Part shown: positions 1 to 6,334 of the stretch, in pieces
Position numbering within the stretch: the first letter of the stretch is position 1
How the letters are laid out: each line of letters begins with the position of its first letter
Source: an uncultured Prevotella sp.
GTDB taxonomy: Bacteria; Bacteroidota; Bacteroidia; Bacteroidales; Bacteroidaceae
Assembly: GCA_905234355.1 (NCBI GenBank)
Contig: CAJOHP010000026.1
Coordinates: 1 to 15,953, forward strand
Length of the DNA: 15,953 nt
Direction of reading: 5' to 3'
Translations under genes and position numbers: made by a program
The notes under the pieces: generated by a model
What the model was told of the DNA's origin: nothing
Database searches by the model: none
Seen by the model: only the letters and a program-made list of their open reading frames with translations

Positions 1-189
1 GGCGCTGGCCCCTACAAGTTCATCAAGTTCGAGAACGGCGTTATCAACTATGAGGCCAACGAGAACTACTTCAAGGGTGAGCCCAAGACCAAGTATGTCA
101 ACTTCGTCGAGACCACCGCTGATGACGATAAGCTGAACGGTATCGTCACCGGCACCACGGCTTTCACCTGTGTGGGCAGTGCGGCGTAG
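1..189 (+). CDS. Family 5 peptide-type ABC solute-binding protein, internal fragment
   Basis: Frame 1 is open from the window edge to a TAG at 187-189. The translated start GAGPYKFIKFENGVINYE, followed by a stretch with NENYFKGEPKTKYVNF and then KLNGIVTGT, matches the conserved mid-region of family 5 extracellular solute-binding proteins (dipeptide/oligopeptide ABC importers). There the 'GTGPYKF...N..Y..G.PK' block precedes a 'NGIVTGT'-like segment. The resemblance stops after residue 52 (about base 156). The remaining ten residues look unrelated and the stop comes hundreds of residues too early for this family (usually about 500-600 aa). The character is that of a Gram-positive (Clostridia-type) importer, unlike the rest of the window. 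I read it as a foreign piece joined to the Bacteroidales sequence. No N- or C-terminus is present. Confidence 0.6.
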   Translation, partial: GAGPYKFIKFENGVINYEANENYFKGEPKTKYVNFVETTADDDKLNGIVTGTTAFTCVGSAA

Positions 190-272
190 TACGTGTCGTA
201 GCGCCCGGCCCACGCTGCCGAAGCGGCGCAGACGATGGCCAGGGCCAGCATAAGCATGTCTTTCTTCGTCAT
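66..272 (-). CDS. Exported hypothetical protein, truncated N-terminal part
   Basis: A minus-strand gene starts with ATG at 272 and encodes a clear Sec signal peptide: charged start MTKKDM, hydrophobic core LMLALAIVCAASAA, and a cut likely after WA (residue 22). A short mature start GRYDTYYAALPTQ follows. It is preceded by a near-ideal Bacteroidetes promoter (315-345), which strongly supports the start. The frame stays open to a stop at 66, but the part beyond about base 157 runs antisense through the solute-binding-protein fragment. Only about the first 38 residues are therefore likely genuine. The mature protein is too short to recognise. The gene faces away from the decarboxylase gene across a 526-bp gap. 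Confidence 0.45.
   Translation of the reverse strand: MTKKDMLMLALAIVCAASAAWAGRYDTYYAALPTQVKAVVPVTIPFSLSSSAVVSTKLTYLVLGSPLK
150..162. other. Probable chimeric junction
   Basis: Left of here the plus strand reads as a solute-binding-protein domain. Right of here the minus strand reads as the N-terminus of an exported protein with a Bacteroidetes promoter. Neither reading continues across this point. No inverted repeat, target duplication or transposase is visible to explain a natural insertion. Assembly or library chimerism is the simplest account; a recombination breakpoint is the alternative. Confidence 0.55.
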
Positions 273-314
273 GAACTTTAGTTGTTTTTAGTTTGCAGAT
301 GTTTTCTGAGGCTG

Positions 315-345
315 CAAAGTTACAACTTTTCTGCGAATGTGCAAA
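315..345 (-). promoter_or_regulatory. Bacteroidetes-type promoter for the exported protein
   Basis: On the minus strand TTTG (345-342) is followed after exactly 19 bp by TAACTTTG (322-315). This fits the Bacteroidetes primary sigma consensus TTTG-N19-21-TAnnTTTG. Transcription should begin near 308, giving a leader of about 35 nt before the ATG at 272. Confidence 0.75.
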
Positions 346-408
346 GAAAACCCGGCAGATTATCAATCAGACCGAGCGAGACATGCGGTGAGGGCTCCGT
401 TGGTCACC

Positions 409-510
409 GTTTACCCCCTAGACGACCCCCGTTTACCCGGTAGCGGAGCGTCGGCTAGGGGGTAGCCAGTGTGCGTCTAGGGGGTAGACGGGGGTCGTTT
501 AGGGGGTAAA
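409..510. repeat. 22-bp-period array of five G5/C5 nonamer cores forming a large inverted repeat
   Basis: Nonamer cores lie at 412-420 (TACCCCCTA), 434-442 (TACCCGGTA, degenerate), 456-464, 478-486 and 500-508 (all TAGGGGGTA). Each start is exactly 22 bp from the last. The first two are in C orientation and the last three in G orientation. The outer arms 410-435 and 485-510 are reverse complements at 24 of 26 positions around a 49-nt centre. The flanks of the G-oriented cores form small palindromes with changing but complementary bases (GGC/GCC, GTC/GAC, TT/AA). No unit is visible at the next 22-bp step on either side. Two turns of B-DNA per unit would suit a protein binding one DNA face; a palindromic repeat family is the other reading. 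The function is unknown. Confidence 0.8.
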
Positions 511-688
511 TGGGCGACGTCGGCATTGGGAAAGAAAATCAAAGCAGGCTGGCCGAATGAACATACGGGCGTGAACGGACGATAACAGAGCGTTGCGAAA
601 CAGACAGGAAAAGCGGGAAATAGGCACGCGAGCAAGAGAAAAACAAAAAATTAACACTCTGACCGAGGCGTTTTTCAAACATTATCCA
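511..688. other. Non-coding stretch, no feature recognised
   Basis: No credible reading frame, RNA gene or repeat is seen between the periodic array and the promoter of the decarboxylase gene. The right part (about 590-660) is A-rich, as is usual upstream of Bacteroidetes promoters. Confidence 0.5.
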
Positions 689-696
689 TACCTTTG
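689..696 (+). promoter_or_regulatory. Probable -7 box upstream of the decarboxylase gene
   Basis: TACCTTTG matches TAnnTTTG and is followed by GCAG, a common start-site context in this phylum. No TTTG stands 19-21 bp upstream, only a T-run at 671-675, so the -33 element is weak or absent. A start near 703 would leave a leader of about 96 nt before the ATG at 799. Confidence 0.55.
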
Positions 697-727
697 CAGC
701 CTACATTTCGCTAAACCGAAAGCAAAC

Positions 728-772
728 ATGAATAATAACAAGGGAGACAGGCCAAACCTTGGGCACGAATAG
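728..772 (+). CDS. Possible 14-codon leader ORF upstream of the decarboxylase gene
   Basis: Inside the predicted leader an ATG at 728 opens a short frame, MNNNKGDRPNLGHE, ending with TAG at 770-772, 26 nt before the decarboxylase ATG. A short hairpin (TGGGC 760-764 with GCCCA 774-778) overlaps its stop. It holds a single His codon, so classical histidine attenuation is not supported. Translation is unproven and chance is a real possibility. Confidence 0.2.
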   Translation: MNNNKGDRPNLGHE

Positions 773-798
773 CGCCCACCTATTTATATATATACACG

Positions 799-2001
799 AT
801 GGAAGAGAAAGCAGCAAAGAGCTCCGGCTATGCCAAGCTGGACCAGTGGGTGAAGATATGGCAGCAGACGCTGCCGCAGTATTTCGGCTACCCCTTCAAT
901 GAAGTGTCGCCGCTACGCGAGTTCTATGAGTGGTACTATGCCAACGGCATACACCTGATGAACCTCAACAATGCGGGCGACCCATTTACCGACACACCGT
1001 GGGAGGTGTCGTCGCAGGTGTTTGAGCGTGAGGTGATAGAGTATTTTGCCCCCCTCTACGGCTTCGCCGCCGACGACTTCTGGGGGCTCATCACCCACAG
1101 CGGGTCCGACGGCAACAACCACGGCATCTACTTCGGTGCCAACTATCTGAAGCATAAGACGCAGCAGGAGCCAATACTCTACGTGAGCGACGAGGCCCAC
1201 TACTCCAACATGCGGCTGGCCCACCTGCAGAACATAGAGACCCGACTGATAAAGAGCGACGTGATGGGCCGCATGATGGCCGACGACCTGGAGCGGCAGC
1301 TGGAGACGCGCCGTCCGGCCCTGATGGTCTATGCGATGGGGTCGACCTTCAAGGGTGCCATCGACGACATGGGCTCGCTCAACAGCGTGCTGGCCCGGCA
1401 CCCGGAGCTGCCCGCCGTCTACCGTCACGTCGACGCAGCACTCTTCGGCGGCTACCTGCCCTTCACCGAGCACCGCCATCTGGTGAGCAGCAAGCTGATG
1501 GGCTTTGAGTCCATAGCCGTCAGCGGACACAAGTTCTTCGGCATAGACTCGCCGTCGGGACTCTTCCTCTGCACACGTAAGGTCTACGACAGTCAGGATG
1601 ACTTCAACATACCATATCTGAACAAAAACATGCGCATGATCAACTGTTCGCGCGACCCCATCCAGCCCCTGAAGTTCTGGTGGATTGTGCAGAAGGTGGG
1701 TGCCGAGCAGTGGAGCCTACAGGCCCGCCGTCTGCTGGAGCTGACGGCCTACCTGAAGGAGCAACTCGACAGGATAGGCCATCCGGCATGGGTGGGCGAC
1801 CACAGCAACACGGTGTTTATGCAGTGCCCCTCTCCGCAGCTGGCACACCAGTACCAGCTGGCACAGAGCGAAGACAGCCGCTTCGGCGGCAAGCTGGCTC
1901 ACGTGGTGGTGATGCAGCACTTCACCCGCGACAGTATCGACGACTTCGTCGACGCGCTGGAGCACGACGACAGAGCCACTTCTGTTAATAACCATGAATA
2001 A
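799..2001 (+). CDS. hdc: PLP-dependent histidine decarboxylase-like enzyme
   Basis: A 400-aa group II PLP-dependent decarboxylase, most like the bacterial PLP-type histidine decarboxylases (about 378 aa in Morganella and relatives), which turn L-histidine into histamine plus CO2 in the cytoplasm. The PLP lysine is K245 in SIAVSGHKFFG. D212 in the HVDAALFGG block should contact the pyridine nitrogen. H134 in DEAHYSNMR sits where the ring-stacking histidine lies. The phosphate-binding segment is THSGSDGNNHG (99-109), where typical family members have TNGGTEGN. The EREVIEYFAPLYGF stretch, AIDDMG (187-192) and the C-terminal helix with DSIDDFVDALE also fit the family. The ATG follows an AT-rich leader without a Shine-Dalgarno sequence. 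It seems monocistronic, since the next gene has its own promoter. No histidine/histamine antiporter lies beside it. The altered motifs leave the substrate open: another amino acid is possible. Confidence 0.75.
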   Translation: MEEKAAKSSGYAKLDQWVKIWQQTLPQYFGYPFNEVSPLREFYEWYYANGIHLMNLNNAGDPFTDTPWEVSSQVFEREVIEYFAPLYGFAADDFWGLITHSGSDGNNHGIYFGANYLKHKTQQEPILYVSDEAHYSNMRLAHLQNIETRLIKSDVMGRMMADDLERQLETRRPALMVYAMGSTFKGAIDDMGSLNSVLARHPELPAVYRHVDAALFGGYLPFTEHRHLVSSKLMGFESIAVSGHKFFGIDSPSGLFLCTRKVYDSQDDFNIPYLNKNMRMINCSRDPIQPLKFWWIVQKVGAEQWSLQARRLLELTAYLKEQLDRIGHPAWVGDHSNTVFMQCPSPQLAHQYQLAQSEDSRFGGKLAHVVVMQHFTRDSIDDFVDALEHDDRATSVNNHE

Positions 2002-2003
2002 TT

Positions 2004-2034
2004 TTTGCTGTTTGGCATTTTTAGTGTAACTTTG
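2004..2034 (+). promoter_or_regulatory. Bacteroidetes-type promoter for the ABC-F gene
   Basis: TTTG (2004-2007) and TAACTTTG (2027-2034) are separated by 19 bp, the same geometry as the minus-strand promoter at 315-345. The expected start near 2041 gives a leader of about 47 nt. It lies just behind the decarboxylase stop codon, so the ABC-F gene is independently transcribed. Confidence 0.75.
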
Positions 2035-2087
2035 CACCCCATTTTTAAATAAAGAGAAAGCCCCTCATCATAAAAAAAACGACAGCT

Positions 2088-4049
2088 ATGATATCAGTAG
2101 AAAGACTAAAGGTGGAATTTGGAGTAAAGCCCCTGTTCAGCGACGCTACCTTTGTGGTGGGCGACCGCGACCGCATCGCCCTTGTGGGCAAGAACGGTGC
2201 GGGCAAGTCTACGCTACTGAAGATACTCTGCGGCATGGAACATGCCACGTCGGGCACGGTGAGCATGACGCAGGACAGCACGATAGGCTATCTGCCGCAG
2301 GTGATGAAGCTGCAAGACGACACCACCGTGCGTGAAGAGGCGCGCAAGGCCTTTGCCCACATGCAGCGCCTGGCCGACCGTCTGGAGCGTCTGGAGCGCG
2401 AGATGAGCGAGCGCACCGACTATGAGAGTGCCGACTATATGGCCCTGGTGGAGCGCTACACCACCGAGCACGAGCGCTACCAGCTCATGGGAGCCGACGG
2501 CTATGAGGGCGAGATGGAGCGCACGCTCACCGGACTGGGCTTCCTGCGCAGCGACTTCGACCGCCCCACGAGCGAGTTCTCCGGCGGATGGCGCATGCGC
2601 ATCGAGCTGGCCAAGATACTGCTGCGCCGCCCCGACGTGCTCCTGCTCGACGAGCCCACCAATCACCTAGACATCGAGTCCATACAGTGGCTCGAGCAGC
2701 TTCTGGCCGGATGGACCGGCGCTGTGCTGCTCGTGAGCCACGACCGCGCCTTCATCAACAACGTGACCACCCGCACGCTCGAAATCAGCTGCGGCAAGAT
2801 AGTGGACTACCGCGTGAAGTACGACGACTACGTCGTGCTGCGCCGCGAGCGCCGCGAGCAGCAGCTGCGCGCCTACGAGAACCAGCAGAAAGAGATAGCC
2901 GACATGAAGCAGTTCATAGAGCGCTTCCGCTACCAGGCCACCAAGGCCGTGCAGGTGCAGCAGAAGGTGAAGCAGCTGGAGAAAATCGTGCCCGTCGAGG
3001 TGGACGAGACAGACCATGCGGCCATGCACCTGAAGTTTCCGCCCTGCCTGCGCTCGGGCGACTATCCCGTGATATGCGACGAGGTGAGCAAGACCTACAC
3101 CCCACCCCACCCCGTCTTCTCCCACGTGAGCCTGACCATCAAGCGCGGGGAGAAGGTGGCCTTCGTGGGCAAGAACGGCGAAGGCAAGTCCACCCTGGTG
3201 AAGTGCATCATGGGCGAGACACCATTCGACGGACAGCTGAAGGTGGGACACAACGTGCAGATAGGCTATTTTGCACAGAACCAGGCACAGCTGCTCGACG
3301 AGCGGCTCACCGTCTTCGAGACCATAGACCGCGTGGCGCGCGGCGACATCAGGCTGCGCATCAACGACATACTCGGAGCCTTCATGTTCGGCGGCGAGGC
3401 CTCCGACAAGCGCGTAGGCGTGCTCAGCGGCGGCGAGCGCAGCCGACTGGCAATGATACAGCTGCTGCTCGAGCCCGTCAACCTGCTCATCCTCGACGAG
3501 CCCACCAACCACCTGGACATGCCCTCGAAGGACGTGCTGAAAGAGGCCATACGCGCCTTCGACGGCACAGCCATCATCGTCAGCCACGACAGAGACTTCC
3601 TCGACGGACTCGTCAGCAAGGTCTATGAGTTCGGGGGGGGCAGGGTGCGCGAGCACATCGGCGGCATCTACGACTTCCTCAGGACCAAGGGACATCCCGA
3701 CGACGACAGGAGCACCAGCATAGACCACCTCCTCGCTGCCACACCGCCGACGCCCGGCCACACCGCCAAGACACCCGCCGGCACAACGGCAGCGGCCACA
3801 TCGTATGCTGAGCACAAAGAACAGCAGAAGCGAATAAGGAAAGCCGAGCGAGCCGTGGAGGAGGCAGAAAACAAGATAGCCAAGATGGAGCAGCGGCTCA
3901 AAGAGCTCGACCAGCTGCTCTCCGACCCGCAGAAAGCGTCGGACATGGTCCTCGTGACAGAGTACACCGACGTGAAACGACAGCTCGACAGCGAGGTGGA
4001 ACGATGGGAGCGGCTATCGGAAGAACTGGAGCAAATAACAAACAAATAA
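2088..4049 (+). CDS. ABC-F family ATPase (Uup/YdiF-like translation factor)
   Basis: A 653-aa soluble protein with two ABC ATPase domains in tandem and no membrane segments, the ABC-F layout. These proteins bind the ribosomal E site and act on stalled or early elongating ribosomes. Domain 1 has Walker A GKNGAGKST (34-42), signature SGGWRMR from residue 165 and LLLDEPTNHLD. Domain 2 has GKNGEGKST (361-369), LSGGERSR from 446 and LLILDEPTNHLD. Between them lies a charged linker rich in Arg, Gln and Lys (about 235-320), the P-site tRNA interaction region. A Pro/Thr-rich tether leads to a C-terminal coiled coil (about 575-653), as in Uup-type members. All catalytic residues look intact. A run of eight G (3633-3640) lies in frame in codons for Gly-Gly-Gly. 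The M13 peptidase gene starts 8 nt downstream, so the two are likely co-transcribed. Nothing marks it as an antibiotic-resistance ABC-F. Confidence 0.88.
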   Translation: MISVERLKVEFGVKPLFSDATFVVGDRDRIALVGKNGAGKSTLLKILCGMEHATSGTVSMTQDSTIGYLPQVMKLQDDTTVREEARKAFAHMQRLADRLERLEREMSERTDYESADYMALVERYTTEHERYQLMGADGYEGEMERTLTGLGFLRSDFDRPTSEFSGGWRMRIELAKILLRRPDVLLLDEPTNHLDIESIQWLEQLLAGWTGAVLLVSHDRAFINNVTTRTLEISCGKIVDYRVKYDDYVVLRRERREQQLRAYENQQKEIADMKQFIERFRYQATKAVQVQQKVKQLEKIVPVEVDETDHAAMHLKFPPCLRSGDYPVICDEVSKTYTPPHPVFSHVSLTIKRGEKVAFVGKNGEGKSTLVKCIMGETPFDGQLKVGHNVQIGYFAQNQAQLLDERLTVFETIDRVARGDIRLRINDILGAFMFGGEASDKRVGVLSGGERSRLAMIQLLLEPVNLLILDEPTNHLDMPSKDVLKEAIRAFDGTAIIVSHDRDFLDGLVSKVYEFGGGRVREHIGGIYDFLRTKGHPDDDRSTSIDHLLAATPPTPGHTAKTPAGTTAAATSYAEHKEQQKRIRKAERAVEEAENKIAKMEQRLKELDQLLSDPQKASDMVLVTEYTDVKRQLDSEVERWERLSEELEQITNK

Positions 4050-4057
4050 CAACACTA

Positions 4058-6091
4058 ATGCAATTCAAACACTTTATCCCACTCATGATGATGGCAGCAG
4101 CACCCATGACGGGCGCAGCCCAGAACCAGACAGGCATCAGGACCGAGAACCTCGACAGGAACGTGCGGCCGCAGGACGACTTCTTCCAGTTTGCCACCGG
4201 CGGCTGGCAGAAGCTCAACCCGCTGCCCGCCGCCTACTCGCGCTTCGGAAGCTTCGACCAGCTGGGCGAGGACAACAACAAGCGCATCAACGATATCCTC
4301 AACGATCTGCTCAAGAAGAAGTATGCCGAGGGCACCACCGAGCGCAAGCTGGCCGACTTCTACAAGCTGGCCATGGACTCCGACCGCCGCAACCGCGAGG
4401 GCATCGCACCCGTCAGACCCTTGCTCGACGAGATAGAGCGCACCCGCACCAAGGCCGACCTGGAGCGCGTGCAGTGCGCCCACGCCCCCTTCGGACTGGG
4501 CGTAGCCTTCCACTTCGGCTTCAGCGCCGACGAGAAAAACGTGACGCAAAACATCCTGAGCATGTCACAGGGCGGACTCACCCTCGGGCAGAAAGACTAC
4601 TACCTGAACAACGACGAGGCCACACACCACATCCGCGAGGCCTACCGGCAGCACATCGCACGCATGTTTGCACTCTTCGGATTCACCACAGCAGAGGCAG
4701 AGGCCAAGCGCGACGCCGTCTTCCGCTTCGAGACCGCACTGGCCCTCGTGTCGAAGAGCCGCACCGAGCTGCGCGACCCGCAAGCCAACTACAACAAGAT
4801 GAGCCTGGCCGACTTCAAGAGCCGCTACCCCAACCTGCCCTTCGAGCAGCTGGCACTGGCCGAGGGCATACACAGCGAGCACATGCAGGAAATGATTGTG
4901 GGGCAGCCAGCCTTCATGGACGGTCTGGACAAGCTCTATGCTGCCATGACCGCCGACGACCTCAAGGCTTACATGCAGTGGGACGTCATCATGAGCGCCG
5001 CCAACCTGCTCTCCGACGAGGTGAGACAGGCCAACTTCGACTTCTTCGGACGCACCCTGGCCGGACGCAAAGAGGAGTACCCCCTGTGGAAACGAGCCAC
5101 CAGCAGCGTGCAGAGCGCCATGGGCGAGGCACTGGGCAAGATGTACTGCGAGCGCCACTTCCCCGCATCGTCGAAGAAAATCATGGAGCAGCTCGTGAGC
5201 AACCTGCAGAAAGCCCTCGCCCAGCGCATAGACGCACAGACCTGGATGAGCGACTCCACCAAGGCCAACGCACACAAGAAGCTCTCCACCTTCTACGTGA
5301 AGATAGGCTACCCCAACAAGTGGCGCGACTACAGCACACTCGTCATAGACCCCAGCAAGTCTTACTACCACAACGTGATGGCTACACGCAAGTTCCTCAA
5401 CGACCAGCAGATAGCCGAGAAAGCCGGCAAACCGGTGGACAAGGACGAGTGGTTTATGACACCGCAGACGGTCAACGCCTACTACAACCCCACCACCAAC
5501 GAGATATGCTTCCCCGCCGGCATACTGCAGTACCCCTTCTTCGACCCCAAGGCCGACGAGGCATTCAACTACGGTGCCATCGGCGTGGTCATCGGACATG
5601 AGATGACACACGGCTTCGACGACCAGGGACGGCAGTTCGACGACCGAGGCTACATGCACGACTGGTGGACCGAGAGCGACGCCGCCGGATTCAACGAGCG
5701 GGCCGACCGCTACGCCGACTTCTTCTCGGCCATCAAGGTGCTGCCCGACCTCAACGCCAACGGCCGCCTCACCCTCGGCGAGAACCTGGCCGACCACGGC
5801 GGACTGCAGGTGGCATGGCATGCCTACAAGAATGCCACGGCCAAGAAGCCGCTGAAGGAGAAAGACGGGTTTACCGCTGACCAGCGATTCTTCCTCTCCT
5901 ATGCCGGCGTGTGGGCACAGAACATCAACGAGCAGGAGATACGCAACCGCACCAAGAGCGACCCCCACTCGCTGAGCCAGTGGCGCGTGAACGGCGCGCT
6001 GCCACACATCGACATGTGGTACGACGCCTTCGGCGTGAAGCCCGGCGACAAGCTCTACATCCCCAAGGAGCAGCGCCTGCAGCTGTGGTAA
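4058..6091 (+). CDS. M13 family zinc metallopeptidase (neprilysin/PepO-like), exported
   Basis: A 677-aa M13 peptidase, expected to cut small peptides in the periplasm or at the outer surface. The zinc site is HEMTH with H514, E515 and H518. The third ligand is E575 in GENLADHGG, with D579 as the usual supporting Asp. The DPHSLSQWRVNGAL stretch near the end carries the transition-state histidine of the family, and the chain stops with the characteristic C-terminal Trp (LQLW). The N-terminal M13 domain starts right after the signal peptide (NVRPQDDFFQFATGGW). I chose ATG 4058 because it gives a good signal peptide (MQFKHFIPLMMMAAAPMTGA, then AQ). An in-frame ATG at 4004 lies inside the ABC-F gene and would put 18 polar residues in front. 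The gene is 8 nt behind the ABC-F stop and ends in a strong terminator. Confidence 0.92.
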   Translation: MQFKHFIPLMMMAAAPMTGAAQNQTGIRTENLDRNVRPQDDFFQFATGGWQKLNPLPAAYSRFGSFDQLGEDNNKRINDILNDLLKKKYAEGTTERKLADFYKLAMDSDRRNREGIAPVRPLLDEIERTRTKADLERVQCAHAPFGLGVAFHFGFSADEKNVTQNILSMSQGGLTLGQKDYYLNNDEATHHIREAYRQHIARMFALFGFTTAEAEAKRDAVFRFETALALVSKSRTELRDPQANYNKMSLADFKSRYPNLPFEQLALAEGIHSEHMQEMIVGQPAFMDGLDKLYAAMTADDLKAYMQWDVIMSAANLLSDEVRQANFDFFGRTLAGRKEEYPLWKRATSSVQSAMGEALGKMYCERHFPASSKKIMEQLVSNLQKALAQRIDAQTWMSDSTKANAHKKLSTFYVKIGYPNKWRDYSTLVIDPSKSYYHNVMATRKFLNDQQIAEKAGKPVDKDEWFMTPQTVNAYYNPTTNEICFPAGILQYPFFDPKADEAFNYGAIGVVIGHEMTHGFDDQGRQFDDRGYMHDWWTESDAAGFNERADRYADFFSAIKVLPDLNANGRLTLGENLADHGGLQVAWHAYKNATAKKPLKEKDGFTADQRFFLSYAGVWAQNINEQEIRNRTKSDPHSLSQWRVNGALPHIDMWYDAFGVKPGDKLYIPKEQRLQLW

Positions 6092-6133
6092 CACCACACC
6101 GCAACACCACTGCACCACGACAACACACACCAG

Positions 6134-6173
6134 AAGCAGCACCTGCACACACACGACAGCAGGTGCTGCTTTT
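6134..6173 (+). terminator. Intrinsic terminator behind the M13 peptidase gene
   Basis: A perfect 13-bp stem (6134-6146 with 6159-6171) closes a 12-nt AC-rich loop and runs into TTTTCT. It begins 42 nt after the peptidase stop and should end the ABC-F/peptidase transcript. Confidence 0.9.
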
Positions 6174-6283
6174 CTCATGGCACAGCACACAAGCGAGGAA
6201 ACAGCCGCAACAATATCTGTTAATAAAAGCAAAGAGAATGCAAATAATAATCCATACAAGGGGCACACTTCAGCGAAAATAGC

Positions 6284-6291
6284 TAACTTTG
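6284..6291 (+). promoter_or_regulatory. Probable -7 box for the aminotransferase/permease operon
   Basis: TAACTTTG followed by CAG matches the Bacteroidetes -7 consensus and the start-site context seen elsewhere here. No clear TTTG stands 19-21 bp upstream. The implied leader before ATG 6335 is about 37 nt. Its place between a terminator and a gene start supports it. Confidence 0.6.
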
Positions 6292-6334
6292 CAGTCTCAT
6301 TCACACACGATAAAAGAAAGAAAAGAGAACAACG

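Noticed and set aside
409..510. CRISPR array
   Set aside because: Units are 22 bp with 9-bp cores and near-constant 13-bp gaps, orientation flips midway, and no cas genes are near. This is not a repeat-spacer layout.
2088..4049. Antibiotic-resistance ABC-F determinant
   Set aside because: The C-terminal coiled coil and general sequence fit housekeeping Uup/YdiF-like members; no resistance context or mobile element is nearby.
4004..4057. Upstream start for the M13 peptidase
   Set aside because: It overlaps the ABC-F gene and would place polar residues before the signal peptide; ATG 4058 gives a standard signal peptide.
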